DNA of 64,000 nucleotides from Cricetomys ansorgei (GCA_026225945.1 JAMJFZ010001770.1:1016001-1080000), one strand, 5' to 3'; positions 22,229-34,358 are shown, counted from the stretch's first letter. The notes: a model not told the origin generated them from the letters alone. Numbers and translations are program-made.

Positions 22229-24217
22229 CTTTCCTGAACAGAACACCAATGGCACAGGCACTAAGATCAATGTTTAATAAATGGTACCTCATGAAACTGA
22301 AAAGCTTCTGTAAGGTAAAGGACACTGTCAATAAGACAAAATGGCAGCCTACAGAATGGGAAAAGATTTTCACCAACTCTACTACTGATAGAGGGTTAAG
22401 ATCCAAAATATACAAAGAACTTGAGAAATTAGACATCAAGAAAACAACCCAATTAAAAAGTGGGGTACAGAATTAAACAAAGAATTCTCAAAAGGAAATC
22501 TCAAAAGAGGAATCTCAAATGGCTTAACACTTAAAGAAGTGTTCAATATCCTTAGCCATTTGGGAAATGCAAATCAAAGCCACTTACACCTGTCAGAATG
22601 GCTCAAATGACAGCTCATGTTGGTGAGAATGTGGAGCAAGGGGAACACTCCTACATTGCTGGTGGGAGTGCAAACTTGTACAGCCACTATGGAAATCAAT
22701 ATGGTGATTCCTCAGGAAATTTGAAATCGAACTACCTCAAGACCTGGTTATACCAGTCCTGGGCATATATCCCAAGGACATTCCATCCTACCACAAGAAC
22801 GCTTGCTCACCTATGTTTACAGCAGCTTAGTTCATAATAGCCAGAAATTGAAAACAACCTAGATGCCCCTCAAATGAAGAATGGATAGAGAAATTGTGGT
22901 ACATTTATACAATGAAGTACTACTCAACTATTTTTAAAAAACGACCACATGAATTTTGCAGGCACATGAAAGGAACAAGAAAAAATCATCCTGAGTGAGG
23001 TAAGCCAGTCCCAGAAAGACAAGCATGGTTATGTACTCACTTACATGTGGATATTAACTGCCAAGCAAAGGACAAAGGTGCTGCAATCCACAGACCCAGA
23101 CAGACTATGCAACAAGGTTGGCCCCAGTGGGGAAGCTGATAAAGGAGAAATAGAACAGAAGATGCATGAGGAACAGGGAATGGGAAGAAAACGGACCAGG
23201 GAAGGCAGAGAGGGATGGAGGGAGAGGATATATGGAAAGATGATAATTGGAGGATATTTGAAGGCAAATCGGGAGACCTAGTGCAGTGGAAACTCACTGG
23301 AATCAACAAAGGAGACCCCAGCAAGGACTTCTGGTAAGGGGGAGCAGGAAGCCCAAACAGGCCATCTCCTGTAACAAGGCAAGGCTTCCAGTGGTGGGAC
23401 TGGGATACCATCCTAGCCACAAAAACTTCAACCTGTGGCCGATCCTCCCTGCAGGATCCACTGGGACAATGGAAGGGCAGAACACTGTGCTTAAGGAGGA
23501 AATCCATGACTGATACTCTAGGGCAGGCCAGGAACTAGAGTCTAGACAGCCAGGAAAGGACTTCTGTTATTTTTCCCTCCTCATAGATTAATGCCTTGCC
23601 CAATCCTCAACAGAGAGGCTCCCCACAGCAGCTGAAGACAGCAGATGTGGAGGTCCAGGGCCAAACAAAATGCAGAGCTCAGGGAATCCCACAGAAGAAG
23701 TGGAGGAAGGATTGCGGGGACCACAGGGGTCAGGGACACCAGGAGAACAAACCTCACGGAGTCAACTGACCAGCACTCTTAGGGGCTCACAGAGCCCCAA
23801 GAGGCAGACATGGAACCTATGGGGTTTCCCAAATATGCCTTGAGTTTGCTTGGCCTGGTGCTCTTGCAGGACTCATACAGACTGGAATAGGGGTGTGTGT
23901 CTCTGAACCTCTTGCTTATGCTTGAGTACCTTGCCCCCCATACTGGGTTGCTTAGTCTAATTGAAGTAGGGAACTGTGTCTGACCCTGCTCCATCTTGTT
24001 CTGTCTTGTTTGAGCAGTAACCCTGGGAAGACTGTTCTTTCTTGGGGAAAGGTGGGGTGGGAGTGGGAGGATGGGAGGTAGGTCTGAGGGATAAGGAAAA
24101 TGGGTAGGGAGAGCTGGAAGAAATGGCGGGAGGGGTGGAAGGGTGTTAGGATGCAATATATGAGAGAAGAAAAATTCTAAAAGATAAATGCATTTAAAAA
24201 TAAAAATAAAATAAAAG
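22229..24217 (+). mobile_element. rodent L1 retrotransposon, 5'-truncated (ORF2 end, 3' UTR, A-rich tail)
   Basis: The ORF2 C-terminal coding blocks run collinearly: ctcatgaaactgaaaagctt, caacccaattaaaaagtggg, ggtgggagtgcaaacttgta, cagctta-type tgtttacagcagcttagttc and caagcatggttatgtactca. About 1.1 kb of 3' UTR follows, with a G-rich region (24045-24140), and the element ends in aaaaataaaaataaaataaa. Frameshifts break ORF2. The element keeps roughly the last 2 kb of a 6-7 kb L1. The long antisense frames at 23037-24282 are shadows of the 3' UTR. Confidence 0.92.
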
Positions 24218-25317
24218 AAGAAGGATGCTCTGAGCCAGCAGTGAGGAGGGTGGTGTCGGTAGGTATGTGTGCACACGCGCATGTCTAATCTATAATGGCT
24301 GGCAGAACATTAAAAGGCCTCTGGCTTTTACTGAGGGATTTGGGGCAGGATCTAATTTTTACTTTCATTTCCCCCTGCTTCTTGTTCCACTGAGAACAGC
24401 CTATAGAGAGGCCAGTGAGAAGCCACTGCAAGGACACAAAGTGTGACAGTTTAGTGCTAGACTAGGGGAGAACTGCAAGTGACTGGGTTCTGTACATGCT
24501 TTAAGAGAGAGAAAGCACAATTTTTGACTGACTTTTATTAAGGATATGACAACGCCACACTGAGTAAGGAGACCTGCAGAAGGAACATTCTGAGCTCTGT
24601 CAGAATCATACACTTGGTATGCTGTGCTAACACAGGACGATGGTGACACGGAGGACGTGCTCTATAACACTGCTCGCTCGCCCTCAACACTTTCTGTTGC
24701 TCAGCAGGAATCATCAGTAAATATCTGATTTAGCAAAATGATTTAAACATCATTTTGAAGATTTCAGCACCCTGGACTTGGTGGGCTGTAGGTGCTAGCA
24801 TTCTGGTCTTCTTCTGGAGTGCTTCTAATGAGCCCCACACCCCTCAGAAGGCAGAGTGAAGGGTTCTGGATGAACTCCCAGACTACATCTGCACTGAGAA
24901 AAAGGCAGTGTCTGATGCAGGTGCTCAAAAGGCTCAGAACAAAGGACCAAGTGCCGTCTAAAAAGACAATTTTCTGCGAGCAGCAGAGCACTGCAGCAGG
25001 TGAGATGTGCCACCTGCACCATTTTCCTAGCAGCCCTTCTTCCTGACTCTCACCACAAAGTCCTTTCCTGCTGTCTGCCTGCCCTGTCTATAAATATGGC
25101 ATCAAAATTCCATTTAACACTATCGCATAAAAGTGAAAATGAAGATCATGATGTGGGAGAACAATGATAACTCTGTTTACTTATGAGTGTCTGGGAACCA
25201 CTATAACTCAGAAATCCAATCTAGTCCCACTCACTTCTGAGGTCATAAAACATTACGAAACTGATGTAACAATTATAAAAGCCTAACACAGGCAAGGACT
25301 ACGCTATCTACCAAGGG
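24218..25317. other. non-coding stretch, nothing recognised
   Basis: Overlapping frames at 24764-25046 on both strands have no family motif. Confidence 0.45.
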
Positions 25318-25620
25318 AGGGGACATCAAGGACAAATAAAAGAGGGTTCCTGCCCTTCATGAATGCAGAATCTAATGAAAGCAGATGATTAAACAACTAA
25401 TTATAAAAGCATTTGTAATGAAGGGACATACAAAATGTCAGGAACTCAAAGAGGGAACAGTTAACTGCCTGAGGGGGTTGAGGAGGATTTATAAAGACAT
25501 GACATTTGAGCCACACTGCAAAGGAAGGGAAGAAGGTTGCCACTCCTCTGAGATAGAGCACTCTGTGATAGGCAAGGGGAGCCTCAAAATTCTCCCAGAT
25601 TGGAGAAGCAGTTGTGGTGT
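25318..25620 (+). mobile_element. ancient L2 fragment
   Basis: The order ggttcctgcccttcatgaatgc, gattaaacaactaattataa, gacatttgagccacactgca and aggggagcctc follows the 3' half of L2 (tccctgccctcatggagctt ... acatttgagctgagacctga). It is highly diverged. Confidence 0.6.
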
Positions 25621-26486
25621 CTGGGTGGAGGTTACATGGGGAAAGACAACAGGAAGAAGATCCCAGAAAGGTAAGCTGGGACCAAACCTGCTTTGCCAAG
25701 GGTACAACAGAGAGCTCACAGCCTCATTTTTATGTAGGTAAATGACATGATTCACAGTGGTGGGGACGTAGTAAGATCAATAGAAATAGGAGTAAAGTTG
25801 AGTTTAATACTTTTCAGAAAGAACAAGGAACACAATTATGTCTGTGTCGCCTTGCCACCCTGTCTCCTTTCACTATCAAGCCATCCAAGCAGGCAGTGAA
25901 AGAAGAAACATCCACACAGAAAGAAGATAAAGGTAGCTGGGTCCTCAAAAAAGTCACATGAAAAACTTCTCTTCAATTATTTGCCTCAGAGTTCACTAGG
26001 GAAGAAGTAAAAGCATCACATGGAACTGACCCTGCTTGGGTTCAGAAGGCACAGAGACACAGACAGCCATATAAGCTTATACCAAGAAGCAAACCAATAC
26101 CCCTTCCAGGGCTACAGGCAATAACTGAAATATTTGGAAGGAGAATGCTTATTCTAGCTCCTGGTTATAGAAGTTTCAGCAATCAGCTGGTGGCCCTGTT
26201 GCTCTGGTGAGACAGAACATTATGGTGGGAGTATTTGGCAAAGCACAACTGCTTATTTTATGGGCAGGAGTGAAATGAACAGAGGAAGGCAGAAGAAGCT
26301 GGGGTCTAATATCTTTTCTAAGGGCAACCCCTTTATGACCTGCAGACTTCCCACGACACCCCACCTGGTGTTTGTTTGGTTCTCTTTTTATCTCTGCTGT
26401 TATTTGATTATTTTGTATCTTGAGAGAAGCTCCTTCAATATAGGGCTAGCCTCACTCTAAAATGACTACTAAAAATAGAAACTATA
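25621..26486. other. non-coding stretch, nothing recognised
   Basis: No exon or named repeat is recognised. Confidence 0.45.
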
Positions 26487-26757
26487 GGGCTGGGGAGACA
26501 GCAGGTAAAAGCGACCGCACAAGCATGAGGATCCAAATCTGAATCTCAGTACTCAAAAGTCCAGGATGACCAAGTGCATGCCTGTAACTCCAGCATGACT
26601 GGAAGCAGTGACAGAGTTTGCTGGCTACCAGCCTAGCCACAGGTTCAGTGACAGACCCTCTCTTAAAGGGATAAAGCAGAAATTTATAGAGCAGGACATC
26701 CAAAATGGTCCTCTGGCTTCTATCTGGATACATATAGCCACATACGGGTAAGCATAT
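26487..26757 (+). mobile_element. B4-type composite SINE (tRNA-like head plus B1-like body)
   Basis: The head reads gggctggggagacagcaggt and cacaagcatgaggatccaaa. The body reads gtgcatgcctgtaactccag, ttgctggctaccagcctagc, ggttcagtgacagaccctct and tggtcctctggcttctatct. It ends in a (CA)n tail. The subfamily label is from memory. Confidence 0.75.
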
Positions 26758-26758
26758 A

Positions 26759-26787
26759 CCACACACACACACACACACACACACACA
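26759..26787. repeat. (CA)n tail of the SINE
   Basis: A perfect CA run sits at the 3' end of the preceding SINE. Confidence 0.95.
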
Positions 26788-26898
26788 AATACATACCACG
26801 CAGAACTGCAACTATGGGCACTGGTGAACTACTAACATCCCAAGTGCTGATGTTCATAGACACTCAATATTTTTTATTTTGTTGTTTGTTATATTGTT

Positions 26899-26938
26899 CT
26901 TTTTAAGACAGGGTCTCACTGTGATGCCCTGGATGTCA
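26899..26938 (-). mobile_element. B1 fragment
   Basis: A short match to a reverse B1 left end: gttctttttaagacagggtc, tcactgtgatgccctgg. Confidence 0.55.
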
Positions 26939-27160
26939 ATATTTTTTTGAGCATAGCAAAAAATATACAATAAAAATGAAAGGTTCTCCCTTGTTTTTAT
27001 CAAGTTAACCAAAATTTAAAGGCATAAGACTCCATGCAGATGGACTCCTGTAAAACTAGCTCATGAATAAACTTCAGAGAAAGATGTCAGAAACTACCCA
27101 GGTCTTTAAAAGCTATAGTAAACACTTTTGTAACTTCTCTTTAATAAAGAATGTGCTATA

Positions 27161-27287
27161 AGCCAGGCAATGGTGGTGCACTACCAGCACTCTGGAGGCA
27201 GAGGCAGGCGGATCTCTGTGAGTTGGAGGCTAGCCCTACAGAATATGTTCTAGGACAGCCAGAGTTACAAGAGAAAAACACTTGTTT

Positions 27288-27318
<31 letters not shown>
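27161..27318 (+). mobile_element. B1 SINE with 30-base A tail
   Basis: The blocks agccaggcaatggtggtgca, gaggcagaggcaggcggatc and acagccagagttacaagaga are followed by a pure A run at 27289-27318. It lacks part of the first segment (cgcctttaatcc). The long tail suggests a fairly recent insertion. Confidence 0.9.
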
Positions 27319-27320
<2 letters not shown>

Positions 27321-28040
27321 ATAAATGCAGTACCACAGAAACTTGAGATATGAATATATATCACAATTTAAATATAAAACAAAATGTTAGAAATAACTGA
27401 AGATAATACTGACAGACGACACATAATAAAATCCTTATGCAAATTAAGAATTAAATTTCCTCCGCATACAAAAAGCACTTACACTTACCACTTGTAACCA
27501 TGAAAGACTGCTTTCCCACTAAGATCAGAAACAAGGCAAGAATTTTTTTCACCTCCCTAACATTGTATTGGAGGCTCTAGTACAATAAGGAAAGAAATGA
27601 AAGGCTCTAGATGAAAAAGGGTATGACTGTGTCTGCAGATGCCAAAACTATCACTGAAGACATCCCAAGGGATGTCACCAAGTGACTAGACCTAATAAAT
27701 ACTTCAGCAAGTTTGAGATTCAAAGCGATACAAAACACAGCTATATATGCTACAAAGGAAGAATTAAACACTGACAGCAAAACAGTAACAGCACTGCAAT
27801 GAACATGTGGCATGGACTCAATCTGACAAAACAGGTGGGATTTGCTGAAAATTACACAGTACCAAGACAGACAATGGAGAGACAACATTCATGAAGAAGA
27901 ATGCTAAATGTCAGAATGTCAGTTTTCTCCAACAGATCTACAAATTCAAAATAACCCTGATCAAAACTCCAGAAAGTTAAAAAAATAAAGACAATCTGAC
28001 TTTCAAGTGTATGTGCATGTACACACACATATACACGTGA

Positions 28041-28043
<3 letters not shown>

Positions 28044-28082
<39 letters not shown>
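28044..28082. repeat. (GT)n microsatellite
   Basis: A GT run lies within the ancient L1, flanked by atacacac and atacataaac words. Confidence 0.95.
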
Positions 28083-28085
<3 letters not shown>

Positions 28086-28268
28086 CATAAACATAAATGA
28101 CTTAGAATAACCAATGTTGAAAAAGACAAAGTTGGAGAACTCATGCTACCAGATATCAAGAATTAACATAAAGATCAAGAGAAAACTAAAGGGTAAGTAC
28201 AGAGATCATCTGAAAAAAATATAGGCAATCCAGAAACAGATCAACACAATTATAACCAACTAATTTTT

Positions 28269-28512
28269 AAAAAGATTTATTTTTATTAATTATATATATG
28301 TGTGTGTGTCTATTGTGTATGTATGTATGCATGTATGTATCTATATGTATGTCTACATACATGTGCATGCCAGTAGAAACCACAAGAAGGCACCGGATCC
28401 TTTGGAGATGGAGTTATAAGGCAAACATGAGCTGGAGAGTCTGAGTCCTGGGAACCAAACTCATGTCATCTGCAAGAGCATTCTTAACTGTTATGTGATC
28501 TCTCCAGCCCCT
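28269..28512 (-). mobile_element. B2/B3-family SINE with target-site duplication
   Basis: A reverse tail (aaagatttatttttattaat) passes through an expanded gtatgtat tract, then ccacaagaaggcaccggatc, gggaaccaaactcatgtcat and gcattcttaactgttatgtg to gatctctccagcccc. The target duplication is caactaattttt (28257-28268) and caactgattttt (28513-28524). Confidence 0.93.
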
Positions 28513-29009
28513 CAACTGATTTTTGATGAGTCTGTCAAGGCGTATCAATAAAACACAGCTTTTTAAATAAACTTTGGTAGAACAACCATACTTTGGTTGT
28601 TTAACCTTCCTGGACCACACTTTGCATCACACTGAAAAGCTAAGACAAGAGATACCATCAAAGACCTAAACCTAGAAGCCGGTATTTAAAAACCTTTAGC
28701 AGAAAACAGAAAATCACTGTGACCTTGAGTCAGCTGAAAATTTGTTGTTAAAAGAAGAAACATAAAGCAGGGACAGATTAAAAAAATAAGTTAATGTCAT
28801 TGTAAATGAGATGCCATTAAAATATTTAAAAATGAGGTTTTTTAAAAATGATATTTTTAAGAAAATAAAAAGACACAGAAGTAGAAAAAAAATACTAAGC
28901 ATATTTCCAACAATGGCTGTTAGCCAGACTATGTAAAATACTTTCAGAACTCAATTAATAATTAATTTTAGAACTAGACAAAATTGTTTAGTTTAACAAC
29001 ATCAGAACA

Positions 29010-29213
29010 AGGGCAGGTGAGATGAATCAGCGGATGAGGGTCCCAAGTGTCAAGCCTGATGACCGAAGTTCTGTCCTAGGGCCTACACTGTAGAAGGAAA
29101 GAATCAGCTCCAAGAATCAGCTATGACTGCCACACATGTCATGGCATGTGTACATGCACACGCATGAAAACACAAGCAATACACACAAACACAGACAAAT
29201 AAATAAACACAAT
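29010..29213 (+). mobile_element. B3-type tRNA-derived SINE
   Basis: The blocks gggcaggtgagatgaatcag, gtcaagcctgatgaccgaag, gtagaaggaaagaatcagct and gcatgtgtacatgcacacgc are followed by an aaataaataaaca tail. It is inserted in the ancient L1. Confidence 0.8.
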
Positions 29214-29860
29214 GTAGTGATTTTTAAAAAAGTGTCAGGATGAACTCGCACTGTCGAACAGTCACAGGGTACAGAATGACCGTAACCTTTGTGCGTTGAT
29301 GGTAGGGATGCAAAATGGCAAAGTCTGTTTGGGAAGCAGTTTGACAGACAATTTCTGATAAAGTTAAAATATATTTGTATTGATTCAGTAATTCTACTTT
29401 CAAGCATTTACTCTGGAGAAATGAAAATATATGTTTACCTAAAACCCCATACATTCCTGTTTATTAATAATATCCCCAGCCTAGAAACAAACCAAATATA
29501 ATCAACTGGTAAAAGCAGAAGCAAATAACATACGTGATGACAGACTATTTGACTACAGATAATTAACATAGGCACCAGTGTCGGCAAACATCAAAGGCTG
29601 TGCACTAAGTGAATAAAAGCATAACTCTATCAAATGGCATTCTGGAAAAGACAAAGCTGTGATGTCAGAAATCACACAACTTGGTGAAGACCAGAATTTG
29701 GAATGACCTATAGTCTTATTCATGCTAGTGGGAATGGAAAATGGTCTAACTCTAGTGGAGAACATTTGACATTGAAAAAGAAAGGTTAAACATGAAATCT
29801 ACATCCATATGAACACTTGCATGTTAGCAATCCTAGCAGCTTTGTTTACAGTAGCCTGAA

Positions 29861-30040
29861 GTAGTTACTTTTCTGTTGCTGTGACCAAGTGACTTATGGA
29901 AGAATACATTCATTTTGGATTATAATTCCAGAGGGAGAAGAGTTCATTATGGTGGAAAGCATGGCAGCAAGTGCAGGTGACCAGAGCAGGAAGCTGAGAG
30001 TTTACATCCTCAACCATAAGCAAGAAGCAGAAAGAGAGAA
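29861..30040 (-). mobile_element. MaLR LTR (ORR1-like), 3' part, inserted in the ancient L1
   Basis: The blocks gtagttacttttctgttgct, gtgaccaagtgacttatgga, gttcattatggtggaaagca and gcaggaagctgagagtttac match a reverse ORR1-like LTR. L1 sequence resumes after it. Confidence 0.75.
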
Positions 30041-30939
30041 GTGGGTGACAAGGTGGTCCAAACTAAAAACAATAAAGTGTGCACAAATATGAACAGATTA
30101 ATGGCTAAATGATGACAGATCAGTGCGAAAAATATAATTCATCAACTATTGAACTATTCATCAATTCGTGAATTATTGAAATGGTTATCGTTGTGAGGAC
30201 ATTTCAAAATACTGTCTTGCTGAACTGAAGAAGCCAGCTAGAACACACCAAAGGATGTCAACTCTAGAGTGTACAAATTTACTACAGTGGTTAAAAGATG
30301 AGTGGTTGCCTGTGAGCCAGGAGACAAGGTTAACTTCAGTGAAGCAAAAGGCATCCTGTACATAACAGAAATGTTCTCAGAGGTGCTGGCCACACAGGAA
30401 TGTGTACTTAGCGAACTCAAAGAATGCATATTTTGTTGGAAACAAATTATACCTGAATTAAACGATTTTTAAAAGTTTTTAAATGGCCCAAAAATGTTTA
30501 AGATATGGTAAACTTAAAAGTTCAAGTAAAATGACACAGGTGTCATAATACACATGTAAAAGAGACCAGAATGAGGACTACAAAAGTACAAAGAGTTTTA
30601 TTGGGATACAGATTTACAGAGGATTTACTTTGCATCTTTAAGAATTATTTTAATATGCAATAGTATTTTCCTAAATAAATACATTTTAATGCAAAAAGGA
30701 AAGCCAACAACTTATAATTGGTTATTATAATGAGAAATCCAAATTCATTTTCTTTTCATCATCACTGTGCTCAAAAGACCCGAGAACATGTAATAGCTAC
30801 TACTCCAATTCCTCACTCTCTGGGGAAAGGCAGAGCATGAGGATCTAGCAATGCAGGGGTCTCCTGGTGTGGATGCTGTCCCTACACAGCCCTCCACAAG
30901 ACAGGAGTAAAGCAGCTGACTACTAACAGTAGTACTAAC

Positions 30940-31165
30940 ACTGGTTATATGCTAACCAAGTGTTAAGCACCATGATTATACTATCTTACTACTTGCTTAC
31001 ATAAATCTTATAAACTTTGTAAAGTTTGTAAGTTTATAACTTTTAACTTTATAATTTAAAGATTTTTATTTTGTAGTCTAAAAAATCACATTTAAGATAA
31101 AATAATTTAACCAAATGGCACAGCTAGCAACCTACATGCGTCTAATTCCAAACTGCTTGACAAAG
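30940..31165 (+). mobile_element. MIR element, diverged
   Basis: Two conserved parts survive: ccaagtgttaagcaccatga near the start, and aaccaaatggcacagctagc with ctaattccaaactgcttgac at the end. The AT-rich middle is not conserved. Confidence 0.55.
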
Positions 31166-33294
31166 TCCAGAAGGCACACTCAATTAATTTCCCTGACATT
31201 TCACGAGTCACACAAAAGAGAGGAGTAAGAATGTCTGGAACTGAGGTTTGAGAAACTGCCGAGCACTTAGCCACCATGAGCCTTGGAAACAGTCGTCTGC
31301 TGGCCTAGAACAGATACTAAGTGTCTAGATTAATTGAATTTGCCTCAGTTGCCACATAAAAACTAATAGTTTTTTCTTCTAATAGATATTTTCTGTGGGT
31401 TTTACCAATATTTAAAATAGGGTGGTGGGAATCTGAAGAGGAAGGAGAGCTGTCCTTCCAAAGAAATACTACCTAGTAAGGCTTCACAGTCAAGTCCAAT
31501 TTCATTTTGGAATAAGGATTCCTTAATGACACTGTAGGATGACCACTCATCTCCCTTCTCTACAACTTCAGTGAGTTATTTTCCCCTTGAAGTCAACTGA
31601 CCAAGAAAGAAATAATACAGGTCATCAGGAAGGACCTACTAATAGAGGTGAGCCATCCAGAAGCATGGCTGCTTATGTGTGAAGCTGCTGCCTCCGCAGG
31701 CCCTGCTGCCTCTGCAGGCCCTGGTCTGGCTGTTGCGCTCTCAGGAAGGAGATCCTTCTTTCTGGGCACTGCTGCGCCATAGGACCACTCTTTGTAACTT
31801 GCCTTTGCTCTACTTACACACTCTGGCTTGCTTCCCACCTTGGTGCTTCTCTTTTGGGTGCCTGATCTTTTCAGCTTACCCCTCAGGACTTGATGCAGAC
31901 TGTCCTTCTGGTTCCTTTCCTTCACTGATACTATATGGTTCTCCTTTCTCATCAGTTCTACCTTATTCCTTCACTCATTCTTGATTTCGGAATTTGCCTA
32001 GAAGGAATCTTTAGGTTAGGATTTTGGATTCCTTTGGGCAATTGCTCCCCTGAATTTAGATAGCTTAGGATAGCTTATAGCCAAGTTTTATTTTGTTTTG
32101 CAAACTGAAATATGCCCAAATTCCCTAAATCTGGACCTTTGCTGTCACTCGCTGCTGCCCTCCAGTGGCTATCAGTGATGTAGGCATGAGACATCTGTTC
32201 CATTCTGCTACCTTCTCCTTGTTTGGACTGAGTATTCTCTAGTAGGACCCTAGATACTAGAGCTAGCACACATAAGGTCAGTATTCAGTACCCAGAAGCT
32301 TTCATTCAGCTATCACGAACACAACCTCTGACAGCATGGCTGTTCCTAAAGATGGGATGGTGTCAGAAACTCCTAAGTTCCAGATTTGTGGGTATGTGTA
32401 TACATGGCTGGTGTTAAATACAGGAGAGATCCTGGGGTGGCTGTTTTAAAAAGGGGAAACAGAACATAGTAGAATTCCTCAGGCTATCTTGCAGGTTCCC
32501 CAGGCCTCTAAGATGAAGCAGAAGGAGCTCAGTGGCACAATCCATGGACTATGGCAGAAAATGCCAGGAAGCCACTGTACTATGCTTGTTTGGGCTTTAC
32601 TCATGATCTGAAATGGAATATAGTCCTAACCTGTGAACTAACAGACCTGGTAAGTAGGAAGCTATGGAGCGTGGTGCTGGCACCACACCCACAGCAAGTT
32701 ATGGTGGTCTTTGAGTGCAAAGAGCTGAGGGTTGTGGCAGACCAGGCCCATTTGTGGAAACTGCTGTTCTGTCTTGCAGTAGAAAAAATCTTCTGTACTC
32801 TTCCAAGCTGCAGTAAAACATGTGGACAGTCGAGTTAACTCCTGGATCTGGCCAAAAGGGCTAACAGTAATAACAGACAATGATATCCTAGGAGGCCCCT
32901 TAGCTAGAAGGTGAAACTTGGTGTATTTTTTTTTAATGGAAAATATGCCAAAAGCCCCTGGGTACCCAAAAGGGCTCTCGGGTACCTAACTGAAAGAACT
33001 TTGCTCTGTCTTCATGAATTTGCCATTTAAACACTATAAACATCCTAGCAAGGCCCAAAGCACATGACATTCATTAGCAATGCTGCCAGGCACACAAACA
33101 ATTCATAGGAAAGAGCCATCAAACAAGCCAAAAGCTAACTATCTACCAAGCACCACCACACAAAGAACCAAGGGCTTATGGCCTGCATTGCCATGAATAG
33201 GTGTCTTCTTCTTCCGAGGAAATCAAAGACCCTAGAAAATACACAGCAGAGTTCATCAGACCTTCCAGCTTCCTTTCAAGGACCCAACCATTAT
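31166..33294. other. non-coding stretch, nothing recognised
   Basis: A GC-rich ggccctg/gcctctgc patch lies near 31680-31730. Open frames at 31593-31984 (both strands) and 32551-32838 (plus) have no recognised domain. Confidence 0.45.
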
Positions 33295-33326
33295 TGAATG
33301 AATGAATGAACTAAATGAATGAATGG
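33295..33326. repeat. (GAAT)n microsatellite
   Basis: About seven tgaa/gaat units are broken by one ctaaa. Confidence 0.9.
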
Positions 33327-33490
33327 TCTATCCCTGGTAAGACCACCATGGCTTTCATTCAGTTGTCTTCTACTGCCAGCAGTCTTTCTCCTTTGACTTC
33401 CAACCTCCTAAAGCAATTCCATAAAGACTTTTATAATTAGAACTCTTCCATGACGAGAGGATTCTGAGCAGAAAACAGCCTTCCTTTATC

Positions 33491-33600
33491 AACCTACTTG
33501 TCTTCTGACTGGGGCAGATGACTCTTGAGCTTGTAGGTGATACTCAGGTTTACACATAATTGATAAGGACCACTTTTAAGCAACAGTGCTTGCAAAGAGC
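33491..33600 (+). repeat. unidentified direct repeat, copy 1
   Basis: It shares about 110 collinear bases with 34959-35068, including tcttctgactggggcagatg, actcttgagcttgtagg, tgataaggaccactt and gcaacagtgcttg. No known SINE or LTR match is recognised. Confidence 0.75.
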
Positions 33601-34205
33601 TGGGTTGCTCTTTTTGTGATACTGAAAATACCTTATTCACTGTTCCCTATCTTGACCTATGCTGATCTAGTCATAGCTTATACTAAGGTTGGAGGTCATA
33701 TTTAGTAAGTGTTCCTATCTGTCTTTTCACAGAACAATGTCAGAAGACATCTGAGGAACAGGAGCTATTTCCTGTCAGTTTCCTTTGACGTAGGAGGCAT
33801 AATCCAAAAGGCATACGTGTCCAGCAAGACAATGTGGGCAAAATATTACTTTATCAAAACAACCAAAAAACTCTGTTTCCAAAGACCAAAAGACCAAAAG
33901 TTAACCAAAGATAACCAAAAGTTATCTACCATCTTTATTCCAGGCTTCTATTAACTCAGGCTAAAAGTCCTTTTCGGAGAACCTGAGTATCAGTGCACAG
34001 CATAATTGTCCTTGCCCTAGTTATCTTGCAATAAGATTCCGCAGCTGTGCCCAAAACTGAATAATAGTGTGACAGCACACACACAAGAACTAAAGACAGC
34101 GGCATCCCCTTGAAGTACCAGGACCACCCAAAAAGTGACTATGGGAAGAGCAGAAAGCTGAAAGGCTTTACAAACCAGAGCTTGATGTAAGAACGTTAAA
34201 TCCTA
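33601..34205. other. stretch with a short (ACCAAA)-like cluster
   Basis: The run ccaaagaccaaaagaccaaa followed by gttaaccaaagataaccaaa lies near 33874-33922. Nothing else is recognised. Confidence 0.5.
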
Positions 34206-34312
34206 CCTGGTGGTGGAGCACGCCTTTAATCCCAGCACTTGGGAGGCAGAGGCAGGCGATCTACAGAGTGAGTTCCAGGACAGTCAGAGTCACAACAGAG
34301 AAACCCTGTCTC
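34206..34312 (+). mobile_element. B1 SINE with internal deletion
   Basis: It reads gtggtggagcacgcctttaa, tcccagcacttgggaggcag and aggcaggcgatctacagagt, which skips about 30 B1 bases between two similar gatct/tct words. It then continues to gagaaaccctgtctc. Confidence 0.9.

Positions 34313-34315
<3 letters not shown>

Positions 34316-34356
<41 letters not shown>
34316..34356. repeat. (CA)n tail of the B1
   Basis: A perfect CA run starts right after the B1 body. Confidence 0.97.

Positions 34357-34358
<2 letters not shown>

Larger units (their letters stand above)
27480..30480 (+). mobile_element. ancient L1 (L1M-like), about 3 kb with nested insertions
   Basis: ORF2-derived blocks occur in the right order across the whole span: cccactaagatcagaaacaa; ctgtgtctgcagatgccaaa; caaaataaccctgatcaaaa; actgatttttgatgagtctg; gatggtagggatgcaaaatg; gcatttactctggagaaatg; cttgcatgttagcaatccta; and the 3' end acaaattatacctgaattaa. 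Four later insertions break it: (GT)n at 28044-28082, a reverse B2/B3 SINE, a forward B3-type SINE and a reverse MaLR LTR. No intact frame survives. Confidence 0.8.

Noticed and set aside
22249..22837. Plus-strand frames of 75-79 codons
   Set aside because: These are broken pieces of L1 ORF2, already covered by the L1 feature.
23037..24282. Antisense frames of 156 and 167 codons
   Set aside because: They lie opposite the L1 ORF2 end and 3' UTR. The G-rich 3' UTR gives Pro/Leu runs on the minus strand.
24990..25015. Plus-strand donor-like word ctgcagcaggtgagatg considered as an exon end
   Set aside because: No matching acceptor or protein-like reading lies before it, and it is opposite to the EXOC6B strand.
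31593..31984. Overlapping 100-119 codon frames on both strands
   Set aside because: A ggccctgctgcctctgcag-type internal repeat yields Leu/Pro or Ala/Gly runs. No known protein is recognised.
32551..32838. 95-codon plus-strand frame, considered as an endogenous retrovirus remnant
   Set aside because: No protease, reverse transcriptase or Gag zinc-knuckle motif can be seen, and no LTR pair flanks it.
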